A DNA stretch of 58,000 nt from Diphasiastrum complanatum (Eukaryota; Streptophyta; Lycopodiopsida; Lycopodiales; Lycopodiaceae). This document shows, one piece after another, positions 36,032-46,939 of this stretch; within the stretch, counting starts at the first letter, position 1; every line of letters starts with the position of its first letter. A program made the position numbers and the translations under genes. The stretch is from positions 6,593,676-6,651,675 of the forward strand of contig CM055097.1 of the NCBI GenBank assembly GCA_029204225.1, read 5' to 3'. The notes under the pieces are model-generated. The model was not told the origin of the DNA, searched no databases, and saw nothing but the letters and a program-made list of their open reading frames with translations.

Positions 36032-37900
36032 ACCTTTGACAGAGCAGATACAGACATCTTGCCATATTAATCATCTTAAAGCTAAAAATGCAACACATCA
36101 CACATACAGGCTGCACTGGAGTAGCATCCTCATCATCCAAAACCTTAAGCAGATCGTCCTTGAGCTTTCATCCATGCTTGTACCAAGCTACCTATACGAA
36201 GTATTGATTTCAAAAGATATTGCTTGTAATTTCAATGAGACACCACCATAAAGTTCTGATAGGAGTCCTTATCATGTTGTGGTCTCAATCCTTGAAATTT
36301 GTGTTATCCAGGTCGTCTTTAAGTAGCCATCTTCAGCTCTTTGGAAAGGACCAACTCAATTCCACCTATATTCTTTACCTGCCACGAACTCAATCAGAAG
36401 TTCTCACCCACAAAACATATCTCGAAAAAAAACATACTAAAATAAACTTCCCACTGTACCAGAATAGCATAATAGGATAAAACAGCTTGTCGTTAGCCTT
36501 TGTGAGACCAAATCCTTTGGTAACTGCACTGAACTACATCTGAGGAGAAAAGCTGTTCCGGGGTTTGATGAATCCTGAGGCATACTTCAAACACGCATAA
36601 GGGGGTACAGCATGCAGGGGGGATTGTGGCAGCATTTTCTCAAGCGTTTTAAGTTCAGTCACTATCTGCACATTAACTTACAGAAAGATATGGCCCAAAC
36701 CCTTAGAGCTGTTACAATCCTTATAGGATAAACAGCAAAACCTTTTGTTGTCTATTCTCAATCAGCAAACGCTAGTCACCTGCCTTTGAAATGACGATGT
36801 TTACGGTCATCTTCAATACACTACATGAAATTGTCATTTTGCCGTTCCTACTAGTAGATGCCCCACAACCTCACCGCAATAATCAGAGCATCAGTATTCT
36901 AATTCCAAGATAGCGGGTGTGAATCCCGCTTAGGTTAAAATTAATCTACAGGCTGCTTCAAAGGCTCGTGTGACCTGGCCATTATTCCCCTATTCAAGCT
37001 AGTTTATCAAAGTCAACTGGCCATTGCATAGTCCGCCTTCATGACTTGGCGAAATCGAAGAAATTTCGCAATATCAGCATTTGCCTTTCAACTCTATTTG
37101 CATGCAGGCACATTGAAAATATCACGACCTAGCAAAATGGTTTATGAGAAGTGCCAGCATTTGAACTGAATGATATGTGAATAATGAGCCATGACTCTGA
37201 CGTAAAACGGCAGTCACGGATAGTTCAATGCCATCATGCAAAGGTGGAATCCATCTTTCCACCTATCTATATCTTACGTCATGAAATGCAATTTACATAC
37301 ATAGAATAACCATCAACCACAAAACAAGCTTAAACACATCCTTGTCATACATGTTTTACAGGACGAAGCATTCTTTCCTGGCTTAGCCTCATAGGACAGC
37401 ACTACGATGTGGTGGATTTCAAAATGTATGGGTTCAGCAAACTGATAGCACGCAGACTCTTATTGAGATCATCAGCAGGTTGATTAGATACATGCTCGCT
37501 CCTGCTGCTGCTGCTGCTAGCAATTATTGAAGCCAAAGAAACAGAGATGGATCGACAATTTGTTGCTCGTCCATAATCATTTGCTAACAAGATGAAACAC
37601 TGAAAAACAACAACCCTACTTTTTTCTTTTTCTTTTTCCCCTTTGCCTTTTACTTTACAAATAAGCAATGGATTCTTTGTGATGATTATGCCCATTTTTC
37701 TGGCCTTTTTAAAAAGCACAAAATGTCACCACCTTTTAAAAAAAAAAATTGACTAAAAAAAACGCAATCATTACGCGTGTGTCAGACTACGTCAGTCCGC
37801 GTCAGCTTGCCATGTGGCAGTTTTTGACTGGTCCAAAACAAGTTGGACTGCAGATTCTGCTTTATTAATGGCATGTGAAAAAGTCAAAAAATTCATTACG
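36032..37900. other. Upstream region of the PPR gene and intergenic sequence
   Basis: It should hold the PPR promoter and leader. No TATA box or other element can be assigned with confidence. It includes the tRNA-like relic at 36867-36937 and a short (GCT)n run at about 37502-37519. A 105-codon minus-strand ORF (37402-37719) is Ser/Lys-rich with no motif. Confidence 0.4.
36867..36937 (+). pseudogene. Degenerate tRNA-Arg(TCT)-like sequence
   Basis: A perfect T stem GCGGG (36913-36917) and CCCGC (36925-36929) enclose a 7-base loop TGTGAAT, against the normal TTCGAAT. The anticodon loop ATTCTAA has TCT at 36898-36900. AACCTCA (36867) and TTAGGTT (36930) give a 6 of 7 acceptor stem. The anticodon stem does not pair and the D arm is poor. 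It reads as a decayed nuclear tRNA gene or the head of a tRNA-derived SINE, not a working tRNA. Confidence 0.45.
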
Positions 37901-37901
37901 C

Positions 37902-38031
37902 AATGGAATGGGCCGGGCACAGGCCATTCTGCCCGGTTCAACTTTTCAAAAAAATTTAGGCTCGGACCTTGCCTAAAAAAATTCTAGAAAGCTTTACCGG
38001 ACAGAATAGCCTGTGCCCGGCCCATTCCATT
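37902..38031. mobile_element. Short foldback element with 36-bp inverted arms
   Basis: The left arm (37902-37937, starting AATGGAATGGGCCGGGCACA) and right arm (37996-38031) are inverted copies agreeing at 34 of 36 positions, around a 58-base spacer. The arms are GC-rich in AT-rich surroundings. No clear target duplication can be seen (left flank ATTACGC, right flank GTACTAA). A tiny MITE is likeliest; a transcribed hairpin, such as a small-RNA precursor, is the alternative. Confidence 0.75.
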
Positions 38032-38206
38032 GTACTAATATCCCTGTTTTTAGTAAAAATGATGGAAAACCCATGATCATACAAGAAGATTAAAGTATTT
38101 AAAATTATATCGTAGAACGGCAAAAATGAATTAAGCTACCCAATAGCTAAGTAAAAATTTAAAATAATGAGCTAATTACTCAAAACCAATTGTCTAATGT
38201 AAATCA

Positions 38207-40690
38207 CTAACTAAAATAGATCCAATAATAGGTAATGCAGGAAGCTTTGAAGCAACCGTTCCTGCAAACTGGGCCCGTCGAAGAATTGAAATCGCTTGTG
38301 AACATTGTAATGTAATAGAAATACGTTGACGGTAGAAAGAAACAATGATGGTTGGTAAGGTAATGCTTTGTCCTTGGCGTCACCATAATCTCTACACATA
38401 AAGATAAAAAATCATTAAATTTCTTGTGAAGACAACCATATGTTTCCAAGGCAAAGGGGATGAAATCTTCACCGGGTGCACGATCATTATAATCTCGCTC
38501 CTTTTGTTGAGCTGCGTGAGATGCAGCGGCCCCTTGCGTGGTGGAAGAATGACAAAGGAGGTCCTGACGAGAGGGATCAGCAATGACAACATCTCCTAGA
38601 GTACGAATTCCATCACGCGAGAAAACAAGGTCAACTCGTCGTCGAGAAGATTGCGAAGAAGGCCGTGGTAAAATATGTCTGTTCTCGAACAACATGAAAA
38701 CCACTATCATGAGCAATAGCAGCAAGGACATCACGAATGGAATCATGTGAAATAATACGTTCTCCACCTGAGGGGCACCACATAAGGTGAGTACCCAAGG
38801 AATCCAACAATGTCCACATGAACACTTAGAGAGACCAATTAACATTGGATGTGGAAGTCCCAATCTGGTTCGAAGGGCAGTTATAAACGAATCATTGTTG
38901 AGTCGCAAGAGTGGAAAAACTGGACGTGCAACCAACCAAGCCCCTGCATCTGGACCAAAACAACAAAGAAGACGAGCTCGAACTGCATCAAAAGGTGAAT
39001 CATTGATAAGTTGACCGAAGGAATTAGAGTGAAGATGCTCCCTAATAATCTTCTGAAAAACCAGTCGTTGATTTGTCACCAAAGATTCAAAGGGAGGCAC
39101 AAAAGGCTGTATAAGCGATGGAAGTAAACCTCAAGCAGTGCGCAAAGCGTGTTGAAAAGCAAAATTACCAGTCTCCACACGAGCTATTGTATCACGAAGA
39201 AGAGGCTGGTTACCCTGCTGAAACCGAAAAACTAGTGCAGAGGCAACAAGAGCCCAACTTTCGAGAAAAGCAACTGGTGTGATGCAAGCGGAAGAACTAG
39301 GCCAACACCACCAGAGGAGGCAAGAAGAGAAATTTGCCTCTTAGAAAACTGACCTTCACAAGTGTCAATGGTTCCTGGCCCCAAAAGGCGACCAAATACG
39401 CCCAGTAAAGTATCATCAAAATCCTGAAGTAAGGATAATATGTCAAGCAAAGGAGAAACGCAACGTAGAAGATAGCTAGGACGTTGAGCAAAGGACTGAG
39501 TGAAAATTCCAAATGCAACATGAGAATTTCCAAGCTTTGGCAACAAATCAGAATGACAAGCAAATTCATCCAAAGCTTCTTGCATAAATGAAGTGACATA
39601 TCCAGAAGAACCAATGGGAACACCCAATGCCTCAATCCCAAGCTGAGTATTGAAACCTTCAGGTAAGGAGAAATCTGTTGGAACGCAATTTGGGCACCAA
39701 GCAATGCACTTAGACCTGTTCACTGTAAGCCCAATAGAAGAAAGTTGAGTTGAGAAATGCAAAAAAGCAGGGACGACTTCACTAGTAGGCCCCACAATAT
39801 GAGTATCATCTGCAATAGAGAGGAACAAACAGGAGGAAAAAGCTGAAGCTGTAGCATGCAATGTGCTATAATGTGCCAAAGCAAAGAGAGGACCACCTAA
39901 GGGATCCCCTTGTCGAGTTCCTTCAGTGGAAGAAATGACGGTAACATCACCAATACGAGAAGCATGACTAAAATATAGAAGAGAACTTTTAGAATAGAAG
40001 CTCCGCACAAATGGAATGAGCATGGCAAGTGGATCCTGAGCACCACGAAGTTCTTGAAAAATAGCCGCCCGAGAAACTGAGTTAAAAGCATTAGCAACAT
40101 CAACTTGTAAAACTACTCAATCATGATGAATATCCAAAATAGCACGTAAAGCATGAACGACTGTCTCACAACCGCCAGGAGGGAAAAAGATGAGCATGAA
40201 ACGCATCTTAAAACTAGAAACAAAGTGGCCTTGCAACCAACCTGTATAATCATTCACCAACTGCAATTGGACGCACACCTCCAAAAGCTTTATCTAATGC
40301 TAAAAGATGAGCAACTGAAGCGGGATCTGCCGAGATGCAACGAAAGAGCACACCTGAAGAGAAGATCAAAGCCACTAGCAGAATCATCTGGAGAAAAACA
40401 ATCACGTAGAAATTCAAAATCCATTCATGTGCAGCCCGAGAAAATTCACCAGCTTGTACAAGCAAAACACAACGACTTAAACGACTATGAATAGGAATGG
40501 ATCCCGAGTCTGAACCTGAATTAAACTCTCGTTTTGCTACAAGTGCATTGCAACGAAAAAAAATCTCCTCTTGTAAATTTTTCCAATCACCTAACATGAA
40601 ACACCGAATTCTGTTGCGAGTTTCTCGATGACCTGCTTCACCGCCTTTAGGAGGAAGAGACAAATACCAAAGGGGAAAGAGCAAAAAAGT
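38207..40690 (-). pseudogene. LINE-like element: RT, CCHC knuckle and restriction-like endonuclease, decayed
   Basis: Reading downward on the minus strand: the RT finger block FGGVRPIAVGE (about 40260); the Asp motif QVDVANAFNSVS (about 40095, just after a TGA); GTRQGDPLGGPLFALA; and the catalytic box ADDT (about 39810). The RT frame runs to 39232. Next come LLCCFGPDAGAWLVARPVF and KCSCGH, a frameshift, then GTHLMWCPSGGERI, giving a C-X-C…H-X3-C knuckle. After this the frame reads RRVDLVFSRDGIRTLGDVV (D-X12-D) and AAQQKERDY, and ends near 38390. This order (RT, CCHC, endonuclease with a D-X12-D core) is that of R2-like elements, whereas common plant LINEs (L1, RTE) carry an N-terminal APE endonuclease. 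Several stops and frameshifts show it is inactive. The 5' part is not found above 40690. Confidence 0.7.
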
Positions 40691-40870
40691 ATGCCAAGCC
40701 GCGATATCAAAATGGGATCTAGAATCATTTCAGTTGATATCCAAGCTAGGTTCATTATATTTAATGGAAACGTGATCGGTGTGTCCAAAGTTCGATCAAG
40801 TAAGAAAATTTCGCTCAATTCGGACTGATTATCTTGTTGGCACATATAGCCTGCTGTACAATTTATTGTT
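40691..40870 (-). pseudogene. Gypsy fragment related to 52960-53220
   Basis: Minus-strand LDTPITFPLNIMNLAWIS matches DTPITFSLNVLNVAWIS encoded near 53150. The flanking DNA also matches (GGACTGATTATCTTGTTG in both). It shows that the LINE-like element lies beside, or within, gypsy DNA of the same family as the 53-kb copy. Confidence 0.75.
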
Positions 40871-41289
40871 GGAAGTAAAAACAATAGTAAATGCGAGAGC
40901 TGGTGAGCGATGGAGAGCGAGAGCAAGTGAGCATGAAAGAGTGACAATAAAAAGAAAGTTTAAGGTGAACATAGAAAGTAATAGTGTTAAACGATGACAC
41001 GGTGGAGACGATGATCACGTGGCAACTTGATTTGACATCTGTCAAATTCATAAATAAAAGGCGGTATCTTTACCGATTTTCGAGACAACGAAGACCGTTA
41101 AAATTTAAAATATCACGCCTACGCAGTCTTCTACGTAGTCATAATTGTGGACATAAATATGAATGACATATGGAAACACGTGTGAGCATAAACATTTAAT
41201 AAAAAGGATTTACCAAATAAAAAAATAAATAATGAATAAAATAATAAATAACAAATAAGTAATAAATATACAATCAAAGAAAAAGAAAA
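40871..41289. other. AT-rich unassigned sequence
   Basis: No gene seen. A run of AATAAATAA-like words lies at 41215-41275. Confidence 0.5.
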
Positions 41290-42259
41290 ATTCGGAGTAG
41301 ATCCTCAAAAGATACTCGAAAATATTTTCGAAAGATTCTCTCTATAAATCCTTTGTTAAAGATAATATTTCTTTAGTCTGGAACTGTTAATACGCGTTGG
41401 CAGTAATTCACCTTCCAATGACTGAAACTGGACAGAACCATTTTCAAATACTTCAATTACCTTGTATGGTCCCATCCACCTCATATGTAGCTTTCCAATT
41501 TTTTTTTGATGGCGATTGTCATAAATCAAAGCATAATCATCAGCCTTAAGATCAACAGTTTTGATATGAGTATCATGCTTTTTCTTTCGTTGTTCCTAAA
41601 ATTTCTCTGTAACATTCTTCGAATTGTTTTGAGCTTCAGACAATTCTTCAATAGTCAGCAACCTTTCATTAATACAATCTGTATCTGTTCGTTGTGCTTG
41701 TATACGAAAAGTTGGCACTTCGAATTCAATCGACAAAATTGGATGCATACCATATGTTAAAAAATAAGGAGTCTGTTTCGTTGCAATCTTCTCAGTGTTT
41801 CTATATGCCAAAGTACTGAGGGTAGCTTTTGATCCCAGTCTGTAGCATGTGCAACAATGATCTTATTCAGGATCTTGCATAGTATTCCATTCGCTCTCTC
41901 AGTCAATCCATTTGCTTTTGGATTATAAGGAGTCGTTTGATCAGAAAATAAGTAGTCAATAGTCAGATCGTATCATTAAGAAAATGGGTACCATGATCAC
42001 TGACTAACTCAAAGACAACCATAATGTGTGATAATAGATTTGAATAGAAAAGCAGTGATAGTTTTTGCATCGTTTCGTTTCGTCACTTCTGCTTCAACAT
42101 TCTTCGTTGCATAATCCGTTGCAACCAATATATATCGACACTTACTATGTCGAGTTATTGGCTTTATTGGACCAACAAAGTCAATCCCCCACTTTTCAAA
42201 TGGTGCAAGTGGTATGATTGGCGTCAACGGCCAAGTCATAAATTTTGTTGGTTTTCCAG
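41290..42259 (-). pseudogene. gypsy G integrase core and C-terminus
   Basis: From high to low: TGKPTKFMTWPLTPIIPLAP; the core start WGIDFVGPI (first Asp); VATDYATKNVEAEV; LVSDHGTHFL (second Asp, around 42000); then, after a stop and frame change, YNPKANGLTERANGIL (Glu). The C-terminal part ends with RWMGPYKVIEVF at about 41470 and a few more codons. All three catalytic residues are visible but the frame is broken. The zinc-finger half is missing: the sequence is cut at 42259 by the LTR of element F. Confidence 0.85.
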
Positions 42260-42938
42260 TGTAGTGGGGGTTATTTCCTTCCTAGCCTCAACCCAAGATC
42301 CAAGCAATAAGCATCAAGGAGATGAAGTTAGTCGTCACGCGGAGGTTCGATCCCATGAGAGTGATAGCATATCTCAGATTTCAGCATGAATGGAAGATCC
42401 ACATCTAACTATAACATCCATTAACCCTAAGCATTAACACTACTCCATTAACCCTAAATCCACAATGAAGACAACTTACTCTTTCTCTCTCACAAAAAGC
42501 ATAAGAAATAGCAATTCCCATAACATTCAGATCCAACAATTAACAAATACAACAAAAGCATGAGAGATGGATGAAAAGAGATAGAGAGCAAGGACATTCA
42601 CAAATCCATTCCATAAGAGAACCAATCTGCTTGTATTGAAATGAGGACATGAACATGAGGAGCAACTCGAGTTTGCCCCTAATTATAATGGAGAGGAGGG
42701 CCTTGGCCTCAAAATCCTATTGGCCCATTTCTACCTCCCTAATTATGCAAACTTAAAAAAGAGTGGGAACCCATACAAAATTGGAGGGAACTAATTTGAA
42801 TTTGAATTTGAACCAATTTTGGTGGGAGTCCCAACTTTATTCAATAACTTGACATTTAGGCCCGCGACATTAAAAGTCCCGCAAAAAGTCCTAAAGTCCT
42901 TTTGTTAACTTTCTAATTATCAAATAGTTATGTGATCA
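42260..42938 (-). repeat. LTR of gypsy F, left copy
   Basis: TGTAGTGGGGG to …TGTGATCA (679 bp, plus-strand reading). It is a close match to 54783-55466. The orientation is taken from the minus-strand PBS beside the right copy. Confidence 0.85.
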
Positions 42939-43899
42939 TTGGGTCGGATTTACACATGCAGGATGTCAAATCCCTCTCACTTATTGACCATGGTTAGGGT
43001 TGCCTCGAGATCTGCAAACCCTCAAACAGTATCCCCCACCAAAACTGGTGGTGGTCCCATGACACCTGTGGGATTAATTTACTGTGGATAGTTTCAGAAC
43101 CATTTCCTGCCTATTACCAGGCTCGTTTTGGGCATTACTTGGTTGTTTTTGTATTTGTGACCAGGCAGAAACAGACTGATAATCTTTGTAGTATTTTTGT
43201 CCTGCCTGTCAGAGGACAACTCAGGATTGTTCTCTCTTGAAAGCACTCACATTCAAACAGAGATGCAAGCCATGAACATTCATTTACAGATCAGCATGCA
43301 GCCCAAATGAATATTCAATAGATTCTACAGCTACCTACTCTAAAAATGAACAGGATCAGATCCTACACTTTACTAAAACTGAGCTACACTTGCAATAATC
43401 CACAAAGCTGAAACAAACATTAATCTATAGCATTTTATAAGTCCAAGAATCAAGAAATCAACCAGTCTTTTGATTCTTGGACCTCCCAAGAATATCAAGA
43501 ACTAGAATGTTGGAGGATATGCAAGATTTATGCCACATTTCTAGCCTATTTAGTTTACTTGAATGCTGATTCCTACATTAATCCACAAACAAGAAAAGAA
43601 AGCTAATCCACTCTAGAAAAGCAGCAAATCTAATCCACTCTACAATCCACAACCACACACAAAGGAGGGAAGGGCAAGATCATGAATGCATCACTCAAGA
43701 AACAAGCATGATCAAGGAGCTCAATGGATGCACCAAACTTGTGAAGGCTCTTCTCATTTCAACATGGAGTAGATACAATACACAAAAAGCTCCTCTTCAC
43801 AAAGAGGGAGTCTCTTAAATAAGCAAGAGAGCTCCTTAGGTGGCATCCTAGTGGAATTTCCACATTTCACAAATTACAAGTGGAATAATGCTCTCCACT
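42939..43899. other. Non-coding sequence, probably LTR-derived
   Basis: No ORF with a motif. On the minus strand a TATA-like TTATTTAAG lies near 43824, and sequence just above (about 43900) interrupts the gypsy gag, so an LTR of another minus-strand element is plausible. Confidence 0.35.
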
Positions 43900-44061
43900 A
43901 GAGGTCGCCACCCTTGATTTGTCAACATCTGATCCTTCATCTTCCTCCTTGATGGCATCAGACATAGCTAATTTGAGGCTTATATATTCGTCATTGATTT
44001 AAGCTCACGTCTAATCCATCTTGGAAGTCCGACTAGGAACCAGATGATGAGCATCTGTTCA
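43900..44061 (-). pseudogene. gypsy I Gag, C-terminal part (left of copia E)
   Basis: The minus-strand frame EQMLIIWFLVGLPRWIRREL continues the Gag segment that is cut at 51100. The codons join in frame when element E and one copy of the 5-base target site are removed. The frame then stops and the family match ends near 43900. Confidence 0.8.
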
Positions 44062-44790
44062 TGTGAAGATTATTAAAATATTATCTTCCTATCTCGAGTT
44101 TGGGGTCATGTCCATGGTGATTTCCACTAGAATTCATGTTGTACATAAAAGGAGTGTGAATTGAGCACATATCCTTCTAGTGTAGCTTGGATTTGAGTTA
44201 GATAGGTTCAATTATGATGACATGCAGATGTTTAGATAGCATGCAAAGTTTTACTGTATGCATGCAAGCCACATGCAATCAGTGCATGCAACATGCAAAG
44301 TAGTTTATGTGATCTCCACATGTCTAGGCAGTTTTATGAGTTGACATGCAGTACATGCAACATCCATGCATGCAGTTACACATGTGGATCTCTGGTATGT
44401 GAATAAGTTTAGTTAAGTGGACTTTCCATGCAAATCCACTATAGGAATTCGAGTCTCTCTCATGTAGGGAAAGCTGGGCATGTTTTGCCATATTATGAAA
44501 TTGAGATTTTGGTGTTTTGGACTCATTCTCTCTCTACTCGAGCTTTCTATGTATGATATTCTCTCTCTACCCGAGAGCAGGCTCTATTTCCCATACTGAA
44601 CACTTAGAATCATTTCTAACATTCATTTCTCATAGTGAAGAGTTAGATTTTTTCATCAGATGTATGCCATTGTGCTCTTGCCTTAGATTTTTCAAGCATA
44701 TTGTTCTTTGATCAATCTTGTGCAATCACAACACCTTAGTAAGATCCTGTAGGGTGTGTGGTGAAGCTCACACGTGCTAGAAACTTCACA
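44062..44790 (+). repeat. 5' LTR of copia E
   Basis: TGTGAAGATTATT to AACTTCACA (729 bp). By eye it differs from the 3' LTR at one of the first 100 positions, and a gap of about 25-30 bases lies around 44680-44705. It is rich in CATGCA words. Confidence 0.9.
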
Positions 44791-44801
44791 TGGTATCAGA
44801 G
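44791..44801 (+). other. Primer-binding site of copia E
   Basis: TGGTATCAGAG follows the LTR without spacing; it is the initiator tRNA-Met type. The leader runs to 45565. Confidence 0.9.
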
Positions 44802-45565
44802 GTTCTTGCTTTGAAGAGGTGAGGGTGTATACATCAGATCATCAGTGTTTTTGCTTGCAGGAACTCAGCTTTTGGAGAGGGATTCAAACTCGCTGAGAAA
44901 CATGCAATCTGTGGATAATAAGTGGATTAAATTAAGGCTGATCTAATCCAGCGGAGCTCTGTACGGACAGAGAGCTCACACGTGTAAAATCAGCCCTCAT
45001 TAATGAGTGCTACTTCTCAAGGAATGATCTAAATTTGATGTTCTATAGCTTGTTGGATAGGTATTGAAGAGTAGAATGTGTTGCTCTTGTTTCTAAATCA
45101 ATTTGATTTGTTTTTAGAAGAGTTTTAGGCAATCAGAGAGTTTGAGAGGGTACTCAACTCGTGGGATATGCCAAAGTGACCACACATCTATCTTTTTCAT
45201 CATTTTCATCAATTTTCACTGTCAATCAAGTAGAATTGGATAGAAGTGAGTGTTCTGAGGTCTTAGACCTTTCATTTCACACATATTATTGTGTTTGAGT
45301 TGAAAGTAAGTTTTTATAGAGTTTATCAGTACATTGAAACTCGTGGGAGAGATAGACTTCTTGCTTGCATGTGCTTCTTCTTTTGTGACTGAAGCAAGAT
45401 CCAAATTCAAGATAGATTGATTTTCTGTATTGAGAATTTGTTCTCACATCTGTTGCTAGATTTCATAGGGTGGATCAACATATGTGTTAGATCCTAGATT
45501 GAGATAGCAAGCAACATCCTTTCAGCTCCATTTTTTTATCATTACTAGAATTTCTCACCAAGAAG

Positions 45566-46935
45566 ATGTCTTCATCTGGTTCACATTTCTTAGAGCATAG
45601 TGAGAGATTAACATCTTCCAATTATGCAATGTGGAAGATCAGAATGGAATCATTGTTGATTCTTCAGGATGTAATGGATATTGTGAGTGGAACTGAAGAA
45701 GAACCTGCTGCACCTAATGGAGCTATAGCATTCCACAAAAGAACCAGAATTGCCCTTCATTTTATAAAAATGAATGTTACCAATGAAGTGTTAAGAGAGA
45801 TCAGTACATGCACCACTGCCAAGGAAGCTTGGGATACTCTAAAAACAATCTATGAAATCAAAAATACTTCTAGATTGCTTACACTTAGAAACCAAATATT
45901 TCTAAGTTATCAGAGAGTAGATGAGAGTGCTTCATCATATGTCATGAGAGTTAAGGATCTTCATCAAGAGTTAGCTGGTATTAGTGATGCTCTTAAGAAC
46001 ACTGAACTTGTTCAAGTAGTCCTAAATGGACTTAGAGATGAGTATGACAATATTGTGTAGACTTATGCTGTCAGAGAGGATCTTCCATTCTTGGAGACAC
46101 TGCAAGGTGTTCTCATTGTTGAAGAAAGCAGGCAAGAGAACAAGATGTTGAGGATCAACAGACTTTCATTGAAAGATGGTGGAGATGACAAAGCACTCTT
46201 CATCAGAGACAAGTCAAGAGGCAAGGGCAAAGGACAACAACACTTTAAGAAGGAGAAAGCCAAAGAAGGTGGTGAGGATCAGTCCTCACAAGCTGCAACA
46301 TCCAATGGCAAGAAAAAGCTGTCAAAGATCAAGTGTTTTTTCTGTGGCAAGAAAGGACACTATGCATCAAACTGTTTCAAGAAGAGGAACCAATCTAAGC
46401 AAGCTAACCTTACTAATGAGGATGAGTGTGAGGGTGCAGAGAGTGAAAGAGAGGATTCATTAATGATGTCTACTTTTTCATCTTTTCCTTTTAAGAATGA
46501 AGAAGTCTGGTGGATAGATAGTGGAGCTAGTTCCCATATGTCTAGTTCTAGCAACTCTTTCACTAATCTCATGCCATATCTAGGTGCAAGAAGGTCAATC
46601 TATACTGCTAATGATGTAGAGTGTAGGATTGAAGGAATAGGTAGCATTCCATTGCATGCATCATCATCAAAATCTTTTTGCTTACATGATGTACTGTATG
46701 TACCTAGATTGACTAAGAATCTCATTAGTGTAGGACAGTTGTTTGATAGTGGATTGGATGTCAAGTTTAAAGTTGACAAGTGTATAATCTCAAGAGAAAA
46801 TGAAGCTATTTCTAGAGGACCTAGAACTGGTAAGTTTTACAAACTAGATTCTAGGGAGAGTGCTAGCATTTCAGATATTGGTTATGAGACCAAGGTTCTA
46901 CAGGAGGATCACTCCTACAATCCTCCAGAGGGTAG
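45566..46935 (+). pseudogene. copia E Gag-protease
   Basis: Gag starts at ATG 45566 (LEHSERLTSSNYAMWKIRME). One in-frame TAG (46058-46060) sits where a Trp is usual; the frame then continues through the zinc knuckle CFFCGKKGHYASNC, the protease WWIDSGASSHMS with its intact D-S-G, and LHDVLYVPRLTKNLISVGQL. At about 46890-46940 the copia match ends, before the integrase. One point mutation would account for the only break in this half. Confidence 0.88.
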
Positions 46936-46939
46936 TCAG

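Noticed and set aside
37402-37719. 105-codon minus-strand ORF
   Set aside because: Ser/Lys-rich with no motif and no splice-supported extension.
37788-37806. Two CGTCA words resembling an as-1 element
   Set aside because: Start-to-start spacing is 10 rather than 12 and no gene starts nearby in a fitting orientation.
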